Below, one piece after another: positions 8,151-16,005 of a stretch of 41,795 nucleotides of DNA (positions within the stretch are counted from its first letter, which is position 1; each line of letters starts with the position of its first letter). The notes under the pieces were generated by a model that was given only the letters and a program-made list of their open reading frames with translations, was not told where the DNA came from and made no database searches. The DNA is from Thermoplasmata archaeon (GTDB taxonomy: Archaea; Thermoplasmatota; Thermoplasmata; Lutacidiplasmatales; UBA184). Where the stretch lies: NCBI GenBank assembly GCA_030037695.1, contig JASHQF010000030.1:1-41795 (forward strand), written 5' to 3'. The position numbers and the translations under genes are program-made.

Positions 8151-8223
8151 GCCACTGTAGCTCAGTTGGCAGAGCAGCTGATTCGTAATCAGCAGGTCGG
8201 GGGTTCAAGTCCCTCCAGTGGCT
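8151..8223 (+). tRNA. tRNA-Thr (anticodon CGT)
   Basis: The 73-nt cloverleaf has an acceptor stem GCCACTG/CAGTGGC with all seven pairs, a D arm containing AGTTGGCAGAGC, an anticodon stem GCTGA/TCAGC around loop TTCGTAA (anticodon CGT, reads ACG) and a T arm GGGGGTTCAAGTCCCTC. The discriminator base is T, as in archaeal threonine tRNAs. There is no intron and no encoded CCA. Confidence 0.95.
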
Positions 8224-8246
8224 GGCGCGTAAGGGCGCACGGTCCC

Positions 8247-8265
8247 GCGAGCCCTTCGGGCTCGC
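8247..8265 (+). repeat. hairpin downstream of tRNA-Thr
   Basis: GCGAGCCC/GGGCTCGC forms an 8-bp perfect stem around TTC (UUCG-like tip). Shorter hairpins follow (CTTCGGCGAAG at about 8274; GAGCC/GGCTC at about 8288). The group lies between the tRNA and the convergent surface-protein gene, so it may act in 3' processing or termination of either transcript. No U-tract is present. Confidence 0.4.
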
Positions 8266-8356
8266 ACCTAGATCTTCGGCGAAGCTCGAGCCCTGGCTCG
8301 GGTTCGGCCGTCGCCCGTGACTTCGGTCCGAGCCGTGACCCACGCCGGGTCCCCTT

Positions 8357-9493
8357 TCAACCCGGAGGCTCGTTCGGCGCCGCACGGTCCGGGGCCGCCG
8401 TTCGCGGCGGCCGGCGACCTCGCCCGTACCAGACGGCGGCGAACGTGCCGATCCCTCCCCAGGCGACCAGTCCAGCCACGAGACCGTACGCCGCGGGCGC
8501 CGAAAGGCCCAGGAACCCGCCGCCGGTCGTGGACGACGGGGCCGGTGCCGGCCCGGCGACGAGCGCGAAGACGGCGACCCCCGTGCCGGAGTCCGGGTCG
8601 ACGCCCGTGAGCGTCTGGATCCCTTCGGGGCTCGACGGTACCGTGAACGGGCAACTGAAACTCCCCGTCGAATTCGCGATCTCGGTGCAGGCGACCGTCG
8701 CTGCGGAATCCCACGTCACCGTGACCGAGGTCCCCGCCGCGAACTCCGAGCCGGTGATCGTGACCACGGTTCCGACCGTGCCCGAGGTCGGACTCACCTC
8801 CAGTCGGGGGGTGTAGGTGACGGTGAAGTTGACCGAAGCGGTGCTCCCGTTCACATCCCTCGCAGTGAACGGGTACGGGCCTCCCGTGGTCGTGCCCGCC
8901 GGGATCACGTACGTGCACGAGGGCGAACCTCCGTCGCCGTTGGTTCGGCCGGTGCAGGCGAGGACGGTGCCACCTTGCCAGGCGACGTCGAGGGCGGCGC
9001 TCGCGTCGAACCCGGTCGCGTTGAACGTGACGGACGTACCCGCCGGCCCCGAGGTCGGGTTGGCGGTGAGCTCGGGCACGACGGTGAACGACGTCGACGC
9101 GGCGGTCGAGCCGTTCGCGGCCGTGAGCGATCGAGCCCCGGAAGGACTGGCGGGAACGACGAATTCGCACTCGAACGTGCCGGACGATTGGGCGAGCGCG
9201 GAGCAAACGGACGTCGAGGTAAAGCTCCACGTGACCGTGACCTTGGAGGAGGCGGGAAAGCCCGTCCCCTCGGCCGCGGCGAGGGTCCCGACGGGTCCGG
9301 ACGCTGGCGAGACGAGGAGCGTGGGCGACGCCGCCGGTCCCTCTGCGCGGCCCGATGAGGCGGATGCAGGCGAAGGGTGGAACGTGATCGACGCGAGAAC
9401 GGCACCGACGGAGGCGAGCATCGCCAGGGCGAGGAATCCCGAGAGCAGGCCCCGAAGGCGCCCCGGCGCGCGTCGACTCCTCGGTGAAGCCAT
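8357..9493 (-). CDS. secreted surface protein with IPT/TIG-like repeats and C-terminal membrane anchor
   Basis: 378 residues. The N-terminal signal has a twin-Arg-rich start and hydrophobic core (LLSGFLALAMLASVGAVLA). Three tandem Ig-like repeats of about 85-90 residues follow, each beginning with a variant of 'L.V.P.SGP.GT...' (SPASGPVGT, NPTSGPAGT, SPTSGTVGT) and rich in Ser/Thr/Val, like IPT/TIG domains. A membrane helix at the C-terminus (AAYGLVAGLVAWGGIGTFAAVWYG) is followed by an Arg-rich tail that would anchor it in the membrane. It probably serves in the cell envelope or adhesion; no enzyme motif is seen. The start is ATG at 9493. Confidence 0.82.
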   Translation of the reverse strand: MASPRSRRAPGRLRGLLSGFLALAMLASVGAVLASITFHPSPASASSGRAEGPAASPTLLVSPASGPVGTLAAAEGTGFPASSKVTVTWSFTSTSVCSALAQSSGTFECEFVVPASPSGARSLTAANGSTAASTSFTVVPELTANPTSGPAGTSVTFNATGFDASAALDVAWQGGTVLACTGRTNGDGGSPSCTYVIPAGTTTGGPYPFTARDVNGSTASVNFTVTYTPRLEVSPTSGTVGTVVTITGSEFAAGTSVTVTWDSAATVACTEIANSTGSFSCPFTVPSSPEGIQTLTGVDPDSGTGVAVFALVAGPAPAPSSTTGGGFLGLSAPAAYGLVAGLVAWGGIGTFAAVWYGRGRRPPRTAAPDRAAPNEPPG

Positions 9494-9622
9494 CCCCTAC
9501 CCGACCCGTGGAACAACGCCGGGAACGGCCGACCCGCTAAGTAACTGCCGACAGCGGTCGTCGGGTCCCGGGACGCCGAGCCGAGCGAGGGCCCGCCGTT
9601 GCGACGGCCCGCGGGCGGGTCG

Positions 9623-10204
9623 ATGAGCGTCCTCTACGATCTCCTGGTCGGGCTGCTCCTCGGATTCTCGCTCACCATCCCTCCCGGCCCCATGAACGCC
9701 TACATCGCGACCCTCGCGGTCCGATCGCGGCGGCTCGGGACGATCGCGGGGCTCGGCGCGATGAGCGCCGATGCGGTCCTCGGGCTGGCGGTCTTCTCGC
9801 TCTCCGCGCTCGTCGATCTGCACTCGGTCTCCCGGGAGCTCGAGGGGGTCGGTGCCGGGGTGCTCGGAGTGTTTGCCTACCGGCTCGTCACCCAGCGACC
9901 GAACCCCGAAGGGGCCCCCGTGCGCGAGATCCGGACCTATTCGACCGCGCTGCTCCTCGGCGTCTCCAACCCGTTCCAGATCGTATGGTGGCTGTCGGCC
10001 GGGCTCGCCTTCGCCTACCTGGGAGGGGTCGCGTTGTTCGCGGGGCTCTTCGGGGCGATCGCGATCTGGGTCATCGTGTTCCCGTGGGCCCTCCACGCCG
10101 GCGCCCGTCGCTCCCCGGTCGTTGAGCGCGCGACGGTGCTGGTATCGTTCGGGGTGATGGCCGCCTTCGCGGCGTACTTCGCAGCGCTGGCCCTCGGAGC
10201 TTGA
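9623..10204 (+). CDS. LysE/RhtB-family membrane exporter
   Basis: 193 residues with about six hydrophobic segments. The LysE-family motif GFSLTIPPGPMNAYI (PGP) lies in the first helix, and LLLGVSNPFQIVWWLSAG is the conserved mid-protein NP..WW segment. LysE/RhtB proteins export amino acids or related small molecules across the cytoplasmic membrane; the substrate here is unknown. ATG at 9623 is preferred to the in-frame TTG at 9599, because the hydrophobic domain begins right after it. It is a single gene facing away from the surface-protein gene. Confidence 0.87.
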   Translation: MSVLYDLLVGLLLGFSLTIPPGPMNAYIATLAVRSRRLGTIAGLGAMSADAVLGLAVFSLSALVDLHSVSRELEGVGAGVLGVFAYRLVTQRPNPEGAPVREIRTYSTALLLGVSNPFQIVWWLSAGLAFAYLGGVALFAGLFGAIAIWVIVFPWALHAGARRSPVVERATVLVSFGVMAAFAAYFAALALGA

Positions 10205-10340
10205 GCCCGTCGGCCCTGGCCCGGAGGTGCTGGGCCGTGGCGCTTACCCCCTCCTGGCCCGTCGCAGGGCCGCAGCGGACGAGATTCGGGCGAGGTTCGC
10301 GGATCGTGCCGCTCGGCCGGCAACAGGTGGTGCGACTCCG

Positions 10341-11021
10341 CTAGGCACCGCCCGCGTCCGCGGGCGCCGGCCGTCGAGCGCTTAGGATCGGTTCCCGTAG
10401 TGCGCTCCCAAGCAACCTCTCCTCGATCTGGGCGAGCACTTTCGAGGTGGCCACCCTGCCGCGTCCCGAGGCTCGGGCGAGCTCACCCAGGCTGATCTTG
10501 GGGGGACTCGCGAAGTATCCGGACTCGATGGCCGCGTGCAGGAGCTCCCTCTGCCGGGTCGTGAGGACAGGGAGATGAGAGCGCAGCGGGACCGTGCGGG
10601 TCCAGGTCACCCGGGTCCTGGGGTCGACCTTGCGGGCGAACGCGAGGAGCGTGACGAACTCGGCACGACGGGCGACCACCTCCCACCGCACGGACCCGCC
10701 CCGGATCCGGATCGGGTACGGGAGGGGCATCCTCAGTCGGCGGTAGAGGTCGACGACAGGGGGAGTCCGGATCCGTGCCCGGTACAGCGCCCCGTCTCCC
10801 ACTCCGGTGAGGCATTCGGCACCCCCCACATCCGGGTACGTGGCGATCTCTCGCGTCCAGAGTCCCGGCGGGACGCCTTGGATCCAGAGGTCCGCGACGA
10901 TCGCGTGCGAGCCCGACCTCCGGCTACCGAGGATCTCGATGGCCAGGCCGGGATGCCGTCGAGAGAACGGGCCGAACCAGGTCGTGTCTGGGACGCGCAC
11001 CGTGAAGGTCGCCAGCAGCAA
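10341..11021 (-). CDS. HTH_10 (Bat-type) transcriptional regulator
   Basis: About 226 residues. The C-terminal HTH_10 domain begins LTTRQRELLHAAIESGYF, the very typical opening of Bat-like archaeal regulators, and continues ISLGELARASGRG...SKVLAQIEERLL (helix-turn-helix). The N-terminal half (ATFTVRVPDTTWFGPFSRRHP) resembles the regulatory region of the gene at 12225, so the two are paralogs. The start is uncertain: TTG at 11021 gives an N-terminus LLLATF that fits the paralog, while GTG at 11066 or ATG at 11159 would add Arg/Ser-rich residues that look non-coding. It probably binds DNA; target and signal are unknown. Confidence 0.85.
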   Translation of the reverse strand: MLLATFTVRVPDTTWFGPFSRRHPGLAIEILGSRRSGSHAIVADLWIQGVPPGLWTREIATYPDVGGAECLTGVGDGALYRARIRTPPVVDLYRRLRMPLPYPIRIRGGSVRWEVVARRAEFVTLLAFARKVDPRTRVTWTRTVPLRSHLPVLTTRQRELLHAAIESGYFASPPKISLGELARASGRGRVATSKVLAQIEERLLGSALREPILSARRPAPADAGGA

Positions 11022-11183
11022 CCGATCTTCGCGAGGGGTGGAACGTGATGGGGGCGCGGGGACCACCGAGCTAGGGCTTCGCCGGAGTGGCGCCGGCGAT
11101 CGGCTCCGGCTGCGAGGGGCCGGCACCGCGCTTCGTCTGCCGGAGCTGCGGCCTCTCATCGCACCGTCTCCCCGGGCGATCGA

Positions 11184-11906
11184 TTATCGTACCGCCCGCT
11201 GAAAGACCCGTTCGACGAACGGCAACTTCGAGCACAGCACGCCCTCGCCCGGGCGCGCGGGCTCCACGACCTTCCCCTTCTCGAAGTGCACCTGGGCCTC
11301 GCGCCACGCGGACGGTGGGCCGCCTTCGATACGCAGGACCGTGGCGAAGGCGCCGGTCCGCGGAGGGGTGGGCCCGGCGTATCCGACCATGAGCGAGCAG
11401 CGGAGCGACGCGAAGGCCGCGAGGATGGGGCCGAGGGCCGCGTCGGGGATCGCCCCGGAGACCCGGTCGACGTTGGCGACGGCGAGGAGGTTCGGTCCGG
11501 CCGCGGGGGACATCGCCGCGAGGATGTCCTGGATCGTCGGAGGAAGCCGCAGGAATTCGGTCAGCTTGCCGAGGACCTCCGGCGGCTCGTCGGACCGGAT
11601 CAGCTCGAAGATCGCGGCGTTGGCCGGGGCGTTGTCCGGAGCGAGGCCGACCCCCGGATCCGCGACCCAGCTGTAGCGCGAATCTAGCCATCCCAGCTTG
11701 GCCGGGTCCCACTCCGAGAGCGACTCCGACGAGGACCGGACATCCAACCAGTGGAAGAGGGGAACGGACTCCGCGGCGACGGCGTAGAGCAGGAGGCTCA
11801 CCATCGGCCGGGAGGTACCGTACACGAGCACCGCCGGCGAGGCGGGACCGGGAGCCGGAACGCGGGTCCTCGTCTTGGAGTACGGGTCGGGCAGGCCGGG
11901 CGTCAT
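11184..11906 (-). CDS. RecA/KaiC-like protein lacking a Walker A motif
   Basis: 240 residues with no confident family match. The pattern of strands resembles a RecA/KaiC-like core: PAVLVYGTSRPMVSLLLYA where the P-loop would be, FHWLDVR, NLLAVANVDRV in the Walker B position, LRCSLMVGYAG, and a C-terminal AQVHFEKGK strand. The first loop is GTSRPMVS with no GKS/GKT, so ATP binding is unlikely or altered. It lies between two paralogous HTH_10 regulators, and proteins of this general type often accompany archaeal sensory or regulatory loci. ATG at 11906 and TAA at 11184 are clear. The fold assignment is inference. Confidence 0.7.
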   Translation of the reverse strand: MTPGLPDPYSKTRTRVPAPGPASPAVLVYGTSRPMVSLLLYAVAAESVPLFHWLDVRSSSESLSEWDPAKLGWLDSRYSWVADPGVGLAPDNAPANAAIFELIRSDEPPEVLGKLTEFLRLPPTIQDILAAMSPAAGPNLLAVANVDRVSGAIPDAALGPILAAFASLRCSLMVGYAGPTPPRTGAFATVLRIEGGPPSAWREAQVHFEKGKVVEPARPGEGVLCSKLPFVERVFQRAVR

Positions 11907-12190
11907 GCTGATCTCCGCGGAATCTCCCGCGAGGAAAGAGCTGGGAGCGATCCGCGGGGGGATTCGGCCGAGGCATCGCGCGAACAGCCGGTGCAGGTTC
12001 CCGCTGGGGGGGCGTCGAGATTCGTCTGAGCGGGCATGGCGCTTCCGAGTACGGTAGAGGAGTCACCCCGCCTTACGCCCCCCCCCGAACCGCTTCGCCG
12101 AACCGAACGGGTTCGGCTGCCGCGGAGGCTTCGCGGGGATCCGCGCCCGTGCGCCCCGAGCACGAGGCGTCGGCCTCGGCCTCGGCGGAG
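11907..12190. other. gene-free regulatory spacer
   Basis: A spacer of about 280 bp between the divergent genes at 11184-11906 and 12225-13025. An open frame continues upstream of 12225, but its residues are Arg/Pro-rich and noise-like. Apart from the strong TATA box at its right end I see no other structure. Confidence 0.45.
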
Positions 12191-12199
12191 GATATATCC
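12191..12199 (+). promoter_or_regulatory. TATA box for the second HTH_10 gene
   Basis: GATATATCC is a strong, self-complementary AT-rich box 26-34 nt upstream of the GTG at 12225. It decides the choice of start and suggests a leaderless transcript. Confidence 0.6.
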
Positions 12200-12224
12200 C
12201 CACGCCGGCGCATGGGCCGCTCCG

Positions 12225-13025
12225 GTGGCCGGGACCGCGACAGTGGTCGCCCGCACACGTTCCGTACGGCGAGGCCCAGGAGGTCCGGGCGAGTTGCCCC
12301 CAGGGCGGTCGTCGAGGGCTCGACCTTCGGAGGCGACCCTAGCCCGACTTCGAGCGCTCGACGAAGACGCCGGGTCCTCCCGGCTCCTCGTCGCCAAGCT
12401 CAAGGTCCGGATCCCGCCCCGGATCTGGACCGGACCGTTCTCGACCCGTCACCCCGACGTCCGACTGGAGGTGTTGAACCGGACGGACGTCACCGCCGAC
12501 GTCTCCGTCTCCGACTACTGGATCGGAGGCGCCCCGGGGGTGTGGGCCGGTGAGATCGCCTCGCATTCGGACGTCGTCCGCGTCGAGCCGCTCGCGGCCG
12601 TCGGCGCGGGATGCCTCTACCGGATCCAGTACCGCAATCCTCCGGTGATCTACCTGCTCCGCACCCTCCACCTCCCGCTGCAGTTCCCCCTCCAGATCCA
12701 GGCGGGGTTCCTCACCTGGGAGGTCGTGAGCCGCTACGCCGAGTTTCGCAAGGTCCTCGACCACGCGAGGCGGGCCGATGAGGGCGTTCAGGTGATCTCG
12801 GTACGCCGAGGGCCGTTGCGCAGCCACCTACCGATGCTGACGGAGTCGCAGCAGGAGCTTCTCACCCGGGCGATGGCCGAGGGGTACTTCGCGGTGCCCC
12901 GGGGGATCTCGCTGACCGAGCTCTCCCGAAAACTGAACCGAAGCAAATCCGCGGTCTCCGAGGGGATCGCGGTGATCGAGAAGCGGCTCGTGGAGAGCGC
13001 CCTGAACGCCGGCAGTCTGGCCTGA
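12225..13025 (+). CDS. HTH_10 (Bat-type) transcriptional regulator, paralog of 10341-11021
   Basis: 266 residues from the GTG at 12225 (GTG at 12243 also possible). After about 55 low-complexity residues comes the regulatory region RLLVAKLKVRIPPRIWTGPF and then RNPPVIYLLRTLHLPLQFP, closely parallel to the paralog. The HTH_10 domain starts LTESQQELLTRAMAEGYF, with ISLTELSRKLNRSKSAVSE as the helix-turn-helix. It is divergent from the RecA-like gene. An autoregulatory or paired role with the paralog is plausible but unproven. The start rests on the TATA box only. Confidence 0.86.
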   Translation: MAGTATVVARTRSVRRGPGGPGELPPGRSSRARPSEATLARLRALDEDAGSSRLLVAKLKVRIPPRIWTGPFSTRHPDVRLEVLNRTDVTADVSVSDYWIGGAPGVWAGEIASHSDVVRVEPLAAVGAGCLYRIQYRNPPVIYLLRTLHLPLQFPLQIQAGFLTWEVVSRYAEFRKVLDHARRADEGVQVISVRRGPLRSHLPMLTESQQELLTRAMAEGYFAVPRGISLTELSRKLNRSKSAVSEGIAVIEKRLVESALNAGSLA

Positions 13026-13125
13026 CCGACCGCTCCCTCGCGCCGGACTTCCGGCCCGGTCGGCGAACGATCTCCGGGCCGCGCCCGGATCGCGCGCCCG
13101 TGCTAGGCGAGGACGCCGTGCGCCG

Positions 13126-13620
13126 CTACGCCGACGGCTCGCCCGCTGGGGCGACGGGCTTCACCAGGTCCATCCGGGCGACCTCGAAGCCGACCTTCCG
13201 GTAGAGGGCGAGGGCTCCGGGGTTGTCGGCCCAGACGCTCAACCGGAGCGACTCGGCTCCCATCCCGCGGGCCGTCGCCTCGAGCTGGCGGAGGACGTCG
13301 GTGGCGTACCCCCTGCGCCGGTGCTCGGGCCAGATGCTGATCCACTGGATCCAGAACTGCACCTTGCCGCCCGCCTCGCGGGCGTGGTACCACGCCTCGC
13401 CGACGATCTTCCCCCGTGCCGACTCCACCACGTTCGCGAAGTAGTGGCCCGGCGTAGAGCGGCCTTGCGAGAACAGGCTAGCGTATTCCTGCCGGCTCGT
13501 CGCGAGCCCCCGATCGGCCGTCCAGAGCCCGCGACGGACCCACCGTTCCGCGCGGGCGGGGACGATGCGCTCGAGGAACGCGCGGAACCCCGCGTCGTCC
13601 ATCGGTTCGAGACGGATCAT
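13126..13620 (-). CDS. GNAT-family N-acetyltransferase
   Basis: 164 residues. The GNAT core is visible: IQWISIWPEHRRRGYATDVL carries the acetyl-CoA pyrophosphate loop (R-R-x-G-x-A), followed by SLRLSVWADNPGALALYRKVGFEV, the classic N..A..LY...GF motif. The substrate (protein N-terminus, amine, antibiotic or other) cannot be told. The ATG at 13620 overlaps the stop of the upstream membrane-protein gene (ATGA), so the two are coupled. Confidence 0.9.
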   Translation of the reverse strand: MIRLEPMDDAGFRAFLERIVPARAERWVRRGLWTADRGLATSRQEYASLFSQGRSTPGHYFANVVESARGKIVGEAWYHAREAGGKVQFWIQWISIWPEHRRRGYATDVLRQLEATARGMGAESLRLSVWADNPGALALYRKVGFEVARMDLVKPVAPAGEPSA

Positions 13621-14288
13621 GGGGGCGCCGGGGACCCCCGTCCCGGGAGCCGTCGGAGCGCGTCCCAGTACGCCGCCGCATACAGCGCATAGGCTACGCA
13701 CAGGGGCGAGAGGACGAACGCGAGGGGCGCGAACCCGACGATCAGGCCCAACGGGTTGGTAAAGAACTCGTGGAGCAAGGTTCCGAACCTCTCGCCGACG
13801 ACGAGACCGGTGAGGACCGCCACGCCCAACGCCCAGGCACAGGCGGTCCAGGCGAGGACCTTACCGAGCGGCCCGAGGAGCTCGAGGACGACAAGGACGA
13901 GGCTCAGGAAAAAATTCCCGAGGGCGAGGGCGACGAGCCCGCCGACGAGCGCCACCGACCATCCCGGCGCCCCACCGGTGTGCGTCGGACCGAGGTAGTA
14001 GGCGATCGCAGCGAGCGTTGCCGCCGAGGCGACGAAGATCCCGATCGCGGCGCCCATCAGACGGTGGCCGCGGCGCAGGCGGTGCCGATGCAGCTCGGTC
14101 CATTCGTGCCGGCCCCGGTAGATCAGGTAGAACCCGAGGCCCGTCGTCACGAGCCCGAGGTAGTAGAACCCGATCCACGCCGACCGCTCGGACCCGGCGG
14201 TCGAGACGAACTGGTAGGCCTCGGTCGCGGCCTCGATGAGGAAGCCGAGGAGGAACGTCCGGAGCGCCCAGCGCGTGGAGAACGTCAT
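13617..14288 (-). CDS. multi-pass membrane protein, unknown function
   Basis: 223 residues with about five hydrophobic segments: FYYLGLVTTGLGFYLIY, LMGAAIGIFVASAATLAAIAYYL, SVALVGGLVALALGNFFLSLVLVVLELLG, VLAWTACAWALGVAVLTGLVVG, and a C-terminal pair. An Arg/His-rich cytoplasmic loop (HRHRLRRGHR) lies between the first two. No family is recognised. It is first in a two-gene operon with the GNAT acetyltransferase. Confidence 0.75.
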   Translation of the reverse strand: MTFSTRWALRTFLLGFLIEAATEAYQFVSTAGSERSAWIGFYYLGLVTTGLGFYLIYRGRHEWTELHRHRLRRGHRLMGAAIGIFVASAATLAAIAYYLGPTHTGGAPGWSVALVGGLVALALGNFFLSLVLVVLELLGPLGKVLAWTACAWALGVAVLTGLVVGERFGTLLHEFFTNPLGLIVGFAPLAFVLSPLCVAYALYAAAYWDALRRLPGRGSPAPP

Positions 14289-14390
14289 GGCGCGGACCCG
14301 CTCCCGGGCGCGCCCCCTACGCCGGCCCCACCGATAAGGTCGGGTCGCGCGAGCGCGGCCCCCGGAACGCTCTTCCCGCGGGTCGCGGGA

Positions 14391-14825
14391 CTATTCGGAG
14401 AGCTTCTGGTCCGTCTCGCGCAGGCGACGGGCGCACTCCTTGAGCATGCCGGGATAGATGCCCGGATGGGTGTCGGCGAACGCCACGAACTCCCAGCGCG
14501 ACAGGACGCCGAGGACCGTCGGCTGCGTCGCTACGACGTCGGCCGAACGAGGGCCTCCGTCCAGGAGCGACATCTCCCCGAAGAACTGGCCCCGATTGAG
14601 GGTCGCGAGCCGGCGCGTGCCGCGCCGGACCTCGGCCTCGCCCGACAGGACGATGTAGAAGCCGAGCCCGCTCTCCCCGCGTCGCACGATCGTGCGACCG
14701 GGCTCGGCGTCCTGGATCTGGAGCTCCTTGGCCAGGGAGCGGAGGTGGCGATCGGGCAGCGACGAGAAGATCGGAACGCCGCCCAGCATCTCCGCGAGGG
14801 GACCGATCGGAACGGCGCCGGGCAC
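14391..14825 (-). CDS. cyclic-nucleotide-binding (CNB) domain protein
   Basis: About 144 residues, nearly all one CNB domain (CAP/Crp ligand-binding fold) without an HTH. It opens GGVPIFSSLPDRHLRSLA, then GLGFYIVLSGEAEV. The phosphate-binding cassette FGEMSLLDGGPRSADVVA keeps the Gly-Glu and Arg that contact cAMP or cGMP in known domains. GTG at 14825 lies 24-32 nt after a TATA-like box; GTG at 14849 would put the start against the box. It could serve as a stand-alone sensor working with the adenylate cyclase at 35161, which is inference. Confidence 0.87.
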   Translation of the reverse strand: MPGAVPIGPLAEMLGGVPIFSSLPDRHLRSLAKELQIQDAEPGRTIVRRGESGLGFYIVLSGEAEVRRGTRRLATLNRGQFFGEMSLLDGGPRSADVVATQPTVLGVLSRWEFVAFADTHPGIYPGMLKECARRLRETDQKLSE

Positions 14826-14848
14826 GGACCGCCCCAACCGTTCCGACA

Positions 14849-14857
14849 CTTAATACG
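14849..14857 (-). promoter_or_regulatory. TATA-like box for the CNB gene
   Basis: CGTATTAAG on the minus strand, 24-32 nt before GTG 14825. Its position argues against the earlier GTG at 14849 as start. Confidence 0.5.
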
Positions 14858-14903
14858 TCGCGTGCCGACCGCCGACAGGGGCGGCGACCCGACGACGTCC
14901 AGG

Positions 14904-15374
14904 CTAGGCCCCGGTGACGGTCGCCTCGGCGATCCGGACCGGGGTGCGCGGTCGATCGTTGGCGTCGCGCGGGACGGCGGCGATGCGCTCGACGACATCC
15001 TGCCCGCCTCGCACCTGACCGAAGATGGCGTGCTTGCCGTCCAGCCACGGGGTCGGCCCGAGGGTGATGAAGAACTGGCTCCCGCCGGTGTTCGGGCCGG
15101 CGTTCGCCATCGAGACGACCCCGGGGCGATCGTGCCGGAGCCCGCGGGCGAATTCGTCGGGGATCTCGTAGCCCGGTCCCCCGGTGCCGTCGCCGCGCGG
15201 GCAGCCGGTCTGGACCATGAACCCCGGGATCACCCGATGGAACGTGAGCCCGTTGTAGAACCCCTTCTTGGTGAGCGTCACGAAGTTTCCCGCGGTCTTC
15301 GGGGCTTGCTCCCGGTACAGTTCGAGGCGCACGTCGCCGAGCGTCGTCCGGAGCGTGGCGGTAGGATTGGCCAT
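14904..15374 (-). CDS. cyclophilin-type peptidyl-prolyl cis-trans isomerase
   Basis: 156 residues, the usual size of a minimal prokaryotic cyclophilin. Motifs are FYNGLTFHRVIPGFMVQTG (catalytic Arg in FHR), GPGYEIPDEF, MANAGPNTGGSQFFITL and WLDGKHAIFGQV. It catalyses isomerisation of X-Pro bonds during protein folding. There is no signal peptide, so it is cytoplasmic. ATG at 15374 has a CTTTAAC box just upstream. Confidence 0.95.
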   Translation of the reverse strand: MANPTATLRTTLGDVRLELYREQAPKTAGNFVTLTKKGFYNGLTFHRVIPGFMVQTGCPRGDGTGGPGYEIPDEFARGLRHDRPGVVSMANAGPNTGGSQFFITLGPTPWLDGKHAIFGQVRGGQDVVERIAAVPRDANDRPRTPVRIAEATVTGA

Positions 15375-15394
15375 GCGGACCTCACGGCCCCGGC

Positions 15395-15402
15395 GTTAAA
15401 GG
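15395..15402 (-). promoter_or_regulatory. TATA-like box for the cyclophilin gene
   Basis: CCTTTAAC on the minus strand, about 21-28 nt before ATG 15374. Confidence 0.45.
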
Positions 15403-15486
15403 CCCGACGCCCCGCGAGCGACGGGACGCTCGCTTAAGAGGCCCGCCGAGGCTGTCTCTCACCCCGGCTCCCGGTCCCCTGGTCGC

Positions 15487-16002
15487 ATGAACCGTTCGAT
15501 GGCCTACATTGGGATCGGGATCCTCGCGGCGGGGTTCGCGCTCGCGGCGTACCCCTTGGCCACCCTCGACCACGAAGTGCTCGACCTCGAGCAGGAGGCC
15601 GGGTTCTTCCTCGCCCCGCTGGGAGTCGTCGTGGTCTTCCTCGCCGCGATCGCCCCGGACCCTCGCGCGACCACCGTGCGCGGCACCTTCGGCAGCGAGG
15701 ACTCCGCCGTCGCCGAGCGCGTGATCGCGCAACGCGGAGCCGCCGTCGGGCCTCGTCCGTTCACCCCGAGCGACCCCGTACGGTGCCGGTACTGCTCGTC
15801 GATCATCACCTCCGACCTCGCCCGATGCCCACGGTGCGCGCGAGCGCGGGAATGCCGCAGCTGCCGCCGACCGCTCGGGCTCGTGCTCGAGCGGGCCACG
15901 TGCCCGAGGTGCGCGAGGCCCGAAGCGGTCTGCAACTGCAACTGGCTCGACGAAGGCGGGGCGACGCTCGAGGCGACGTACGGTGTCTACGAGCCGGTCT
16001 AG
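15487..16002 (+). CDS. membrane protein with C-terminal zinc ribbons
   Basis: 171 residues. Two N-terminal membrane helices (YIGIGILAAGFALAAYPLA and FFLAPLGVVVVFLAAIA) are followed by a soluble domain with several zinc-ligand pairs: CRYCSS, CPRCARARECRSCRRP, CPRCARPEAVCNCN. This resembles a double-zinc-ribbon fold hung from the membrane. The function is unknown. It ends 3 nt before the RNase HI start, so the two are probably co-transcribed. Confidence 0.78.
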   Translation: MNRSMAYIGIGILAAGFALAAYPLATLDHEVLDLEQEAGFFLAPLGVVVVFLAAIAPDPRATTVRGTFGSEDSAVAERVIAQRGAAVGPRPFTPSDPVRCRYCSSIITSDLARCPRCARARECRSCRRPLGLVLERATCPRCARPEAVCNCNWLDEGGATLEATYGVYEPV

Positions 16003-16005
16003 TCG

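Noticed and set aside
14826..14849. GTG 14849 as start of the CNB-domain gene
   Set aside because: It touches the TATA-like box; GTG 14825 has the expected distance. Not fully excluded.
13770..15437. 555-residue plus-strand frame across GNAT, membrane protein, CNB and cyclophilin
   Set aside because: It is antisense to four recognisable genes and has no domain of its own.
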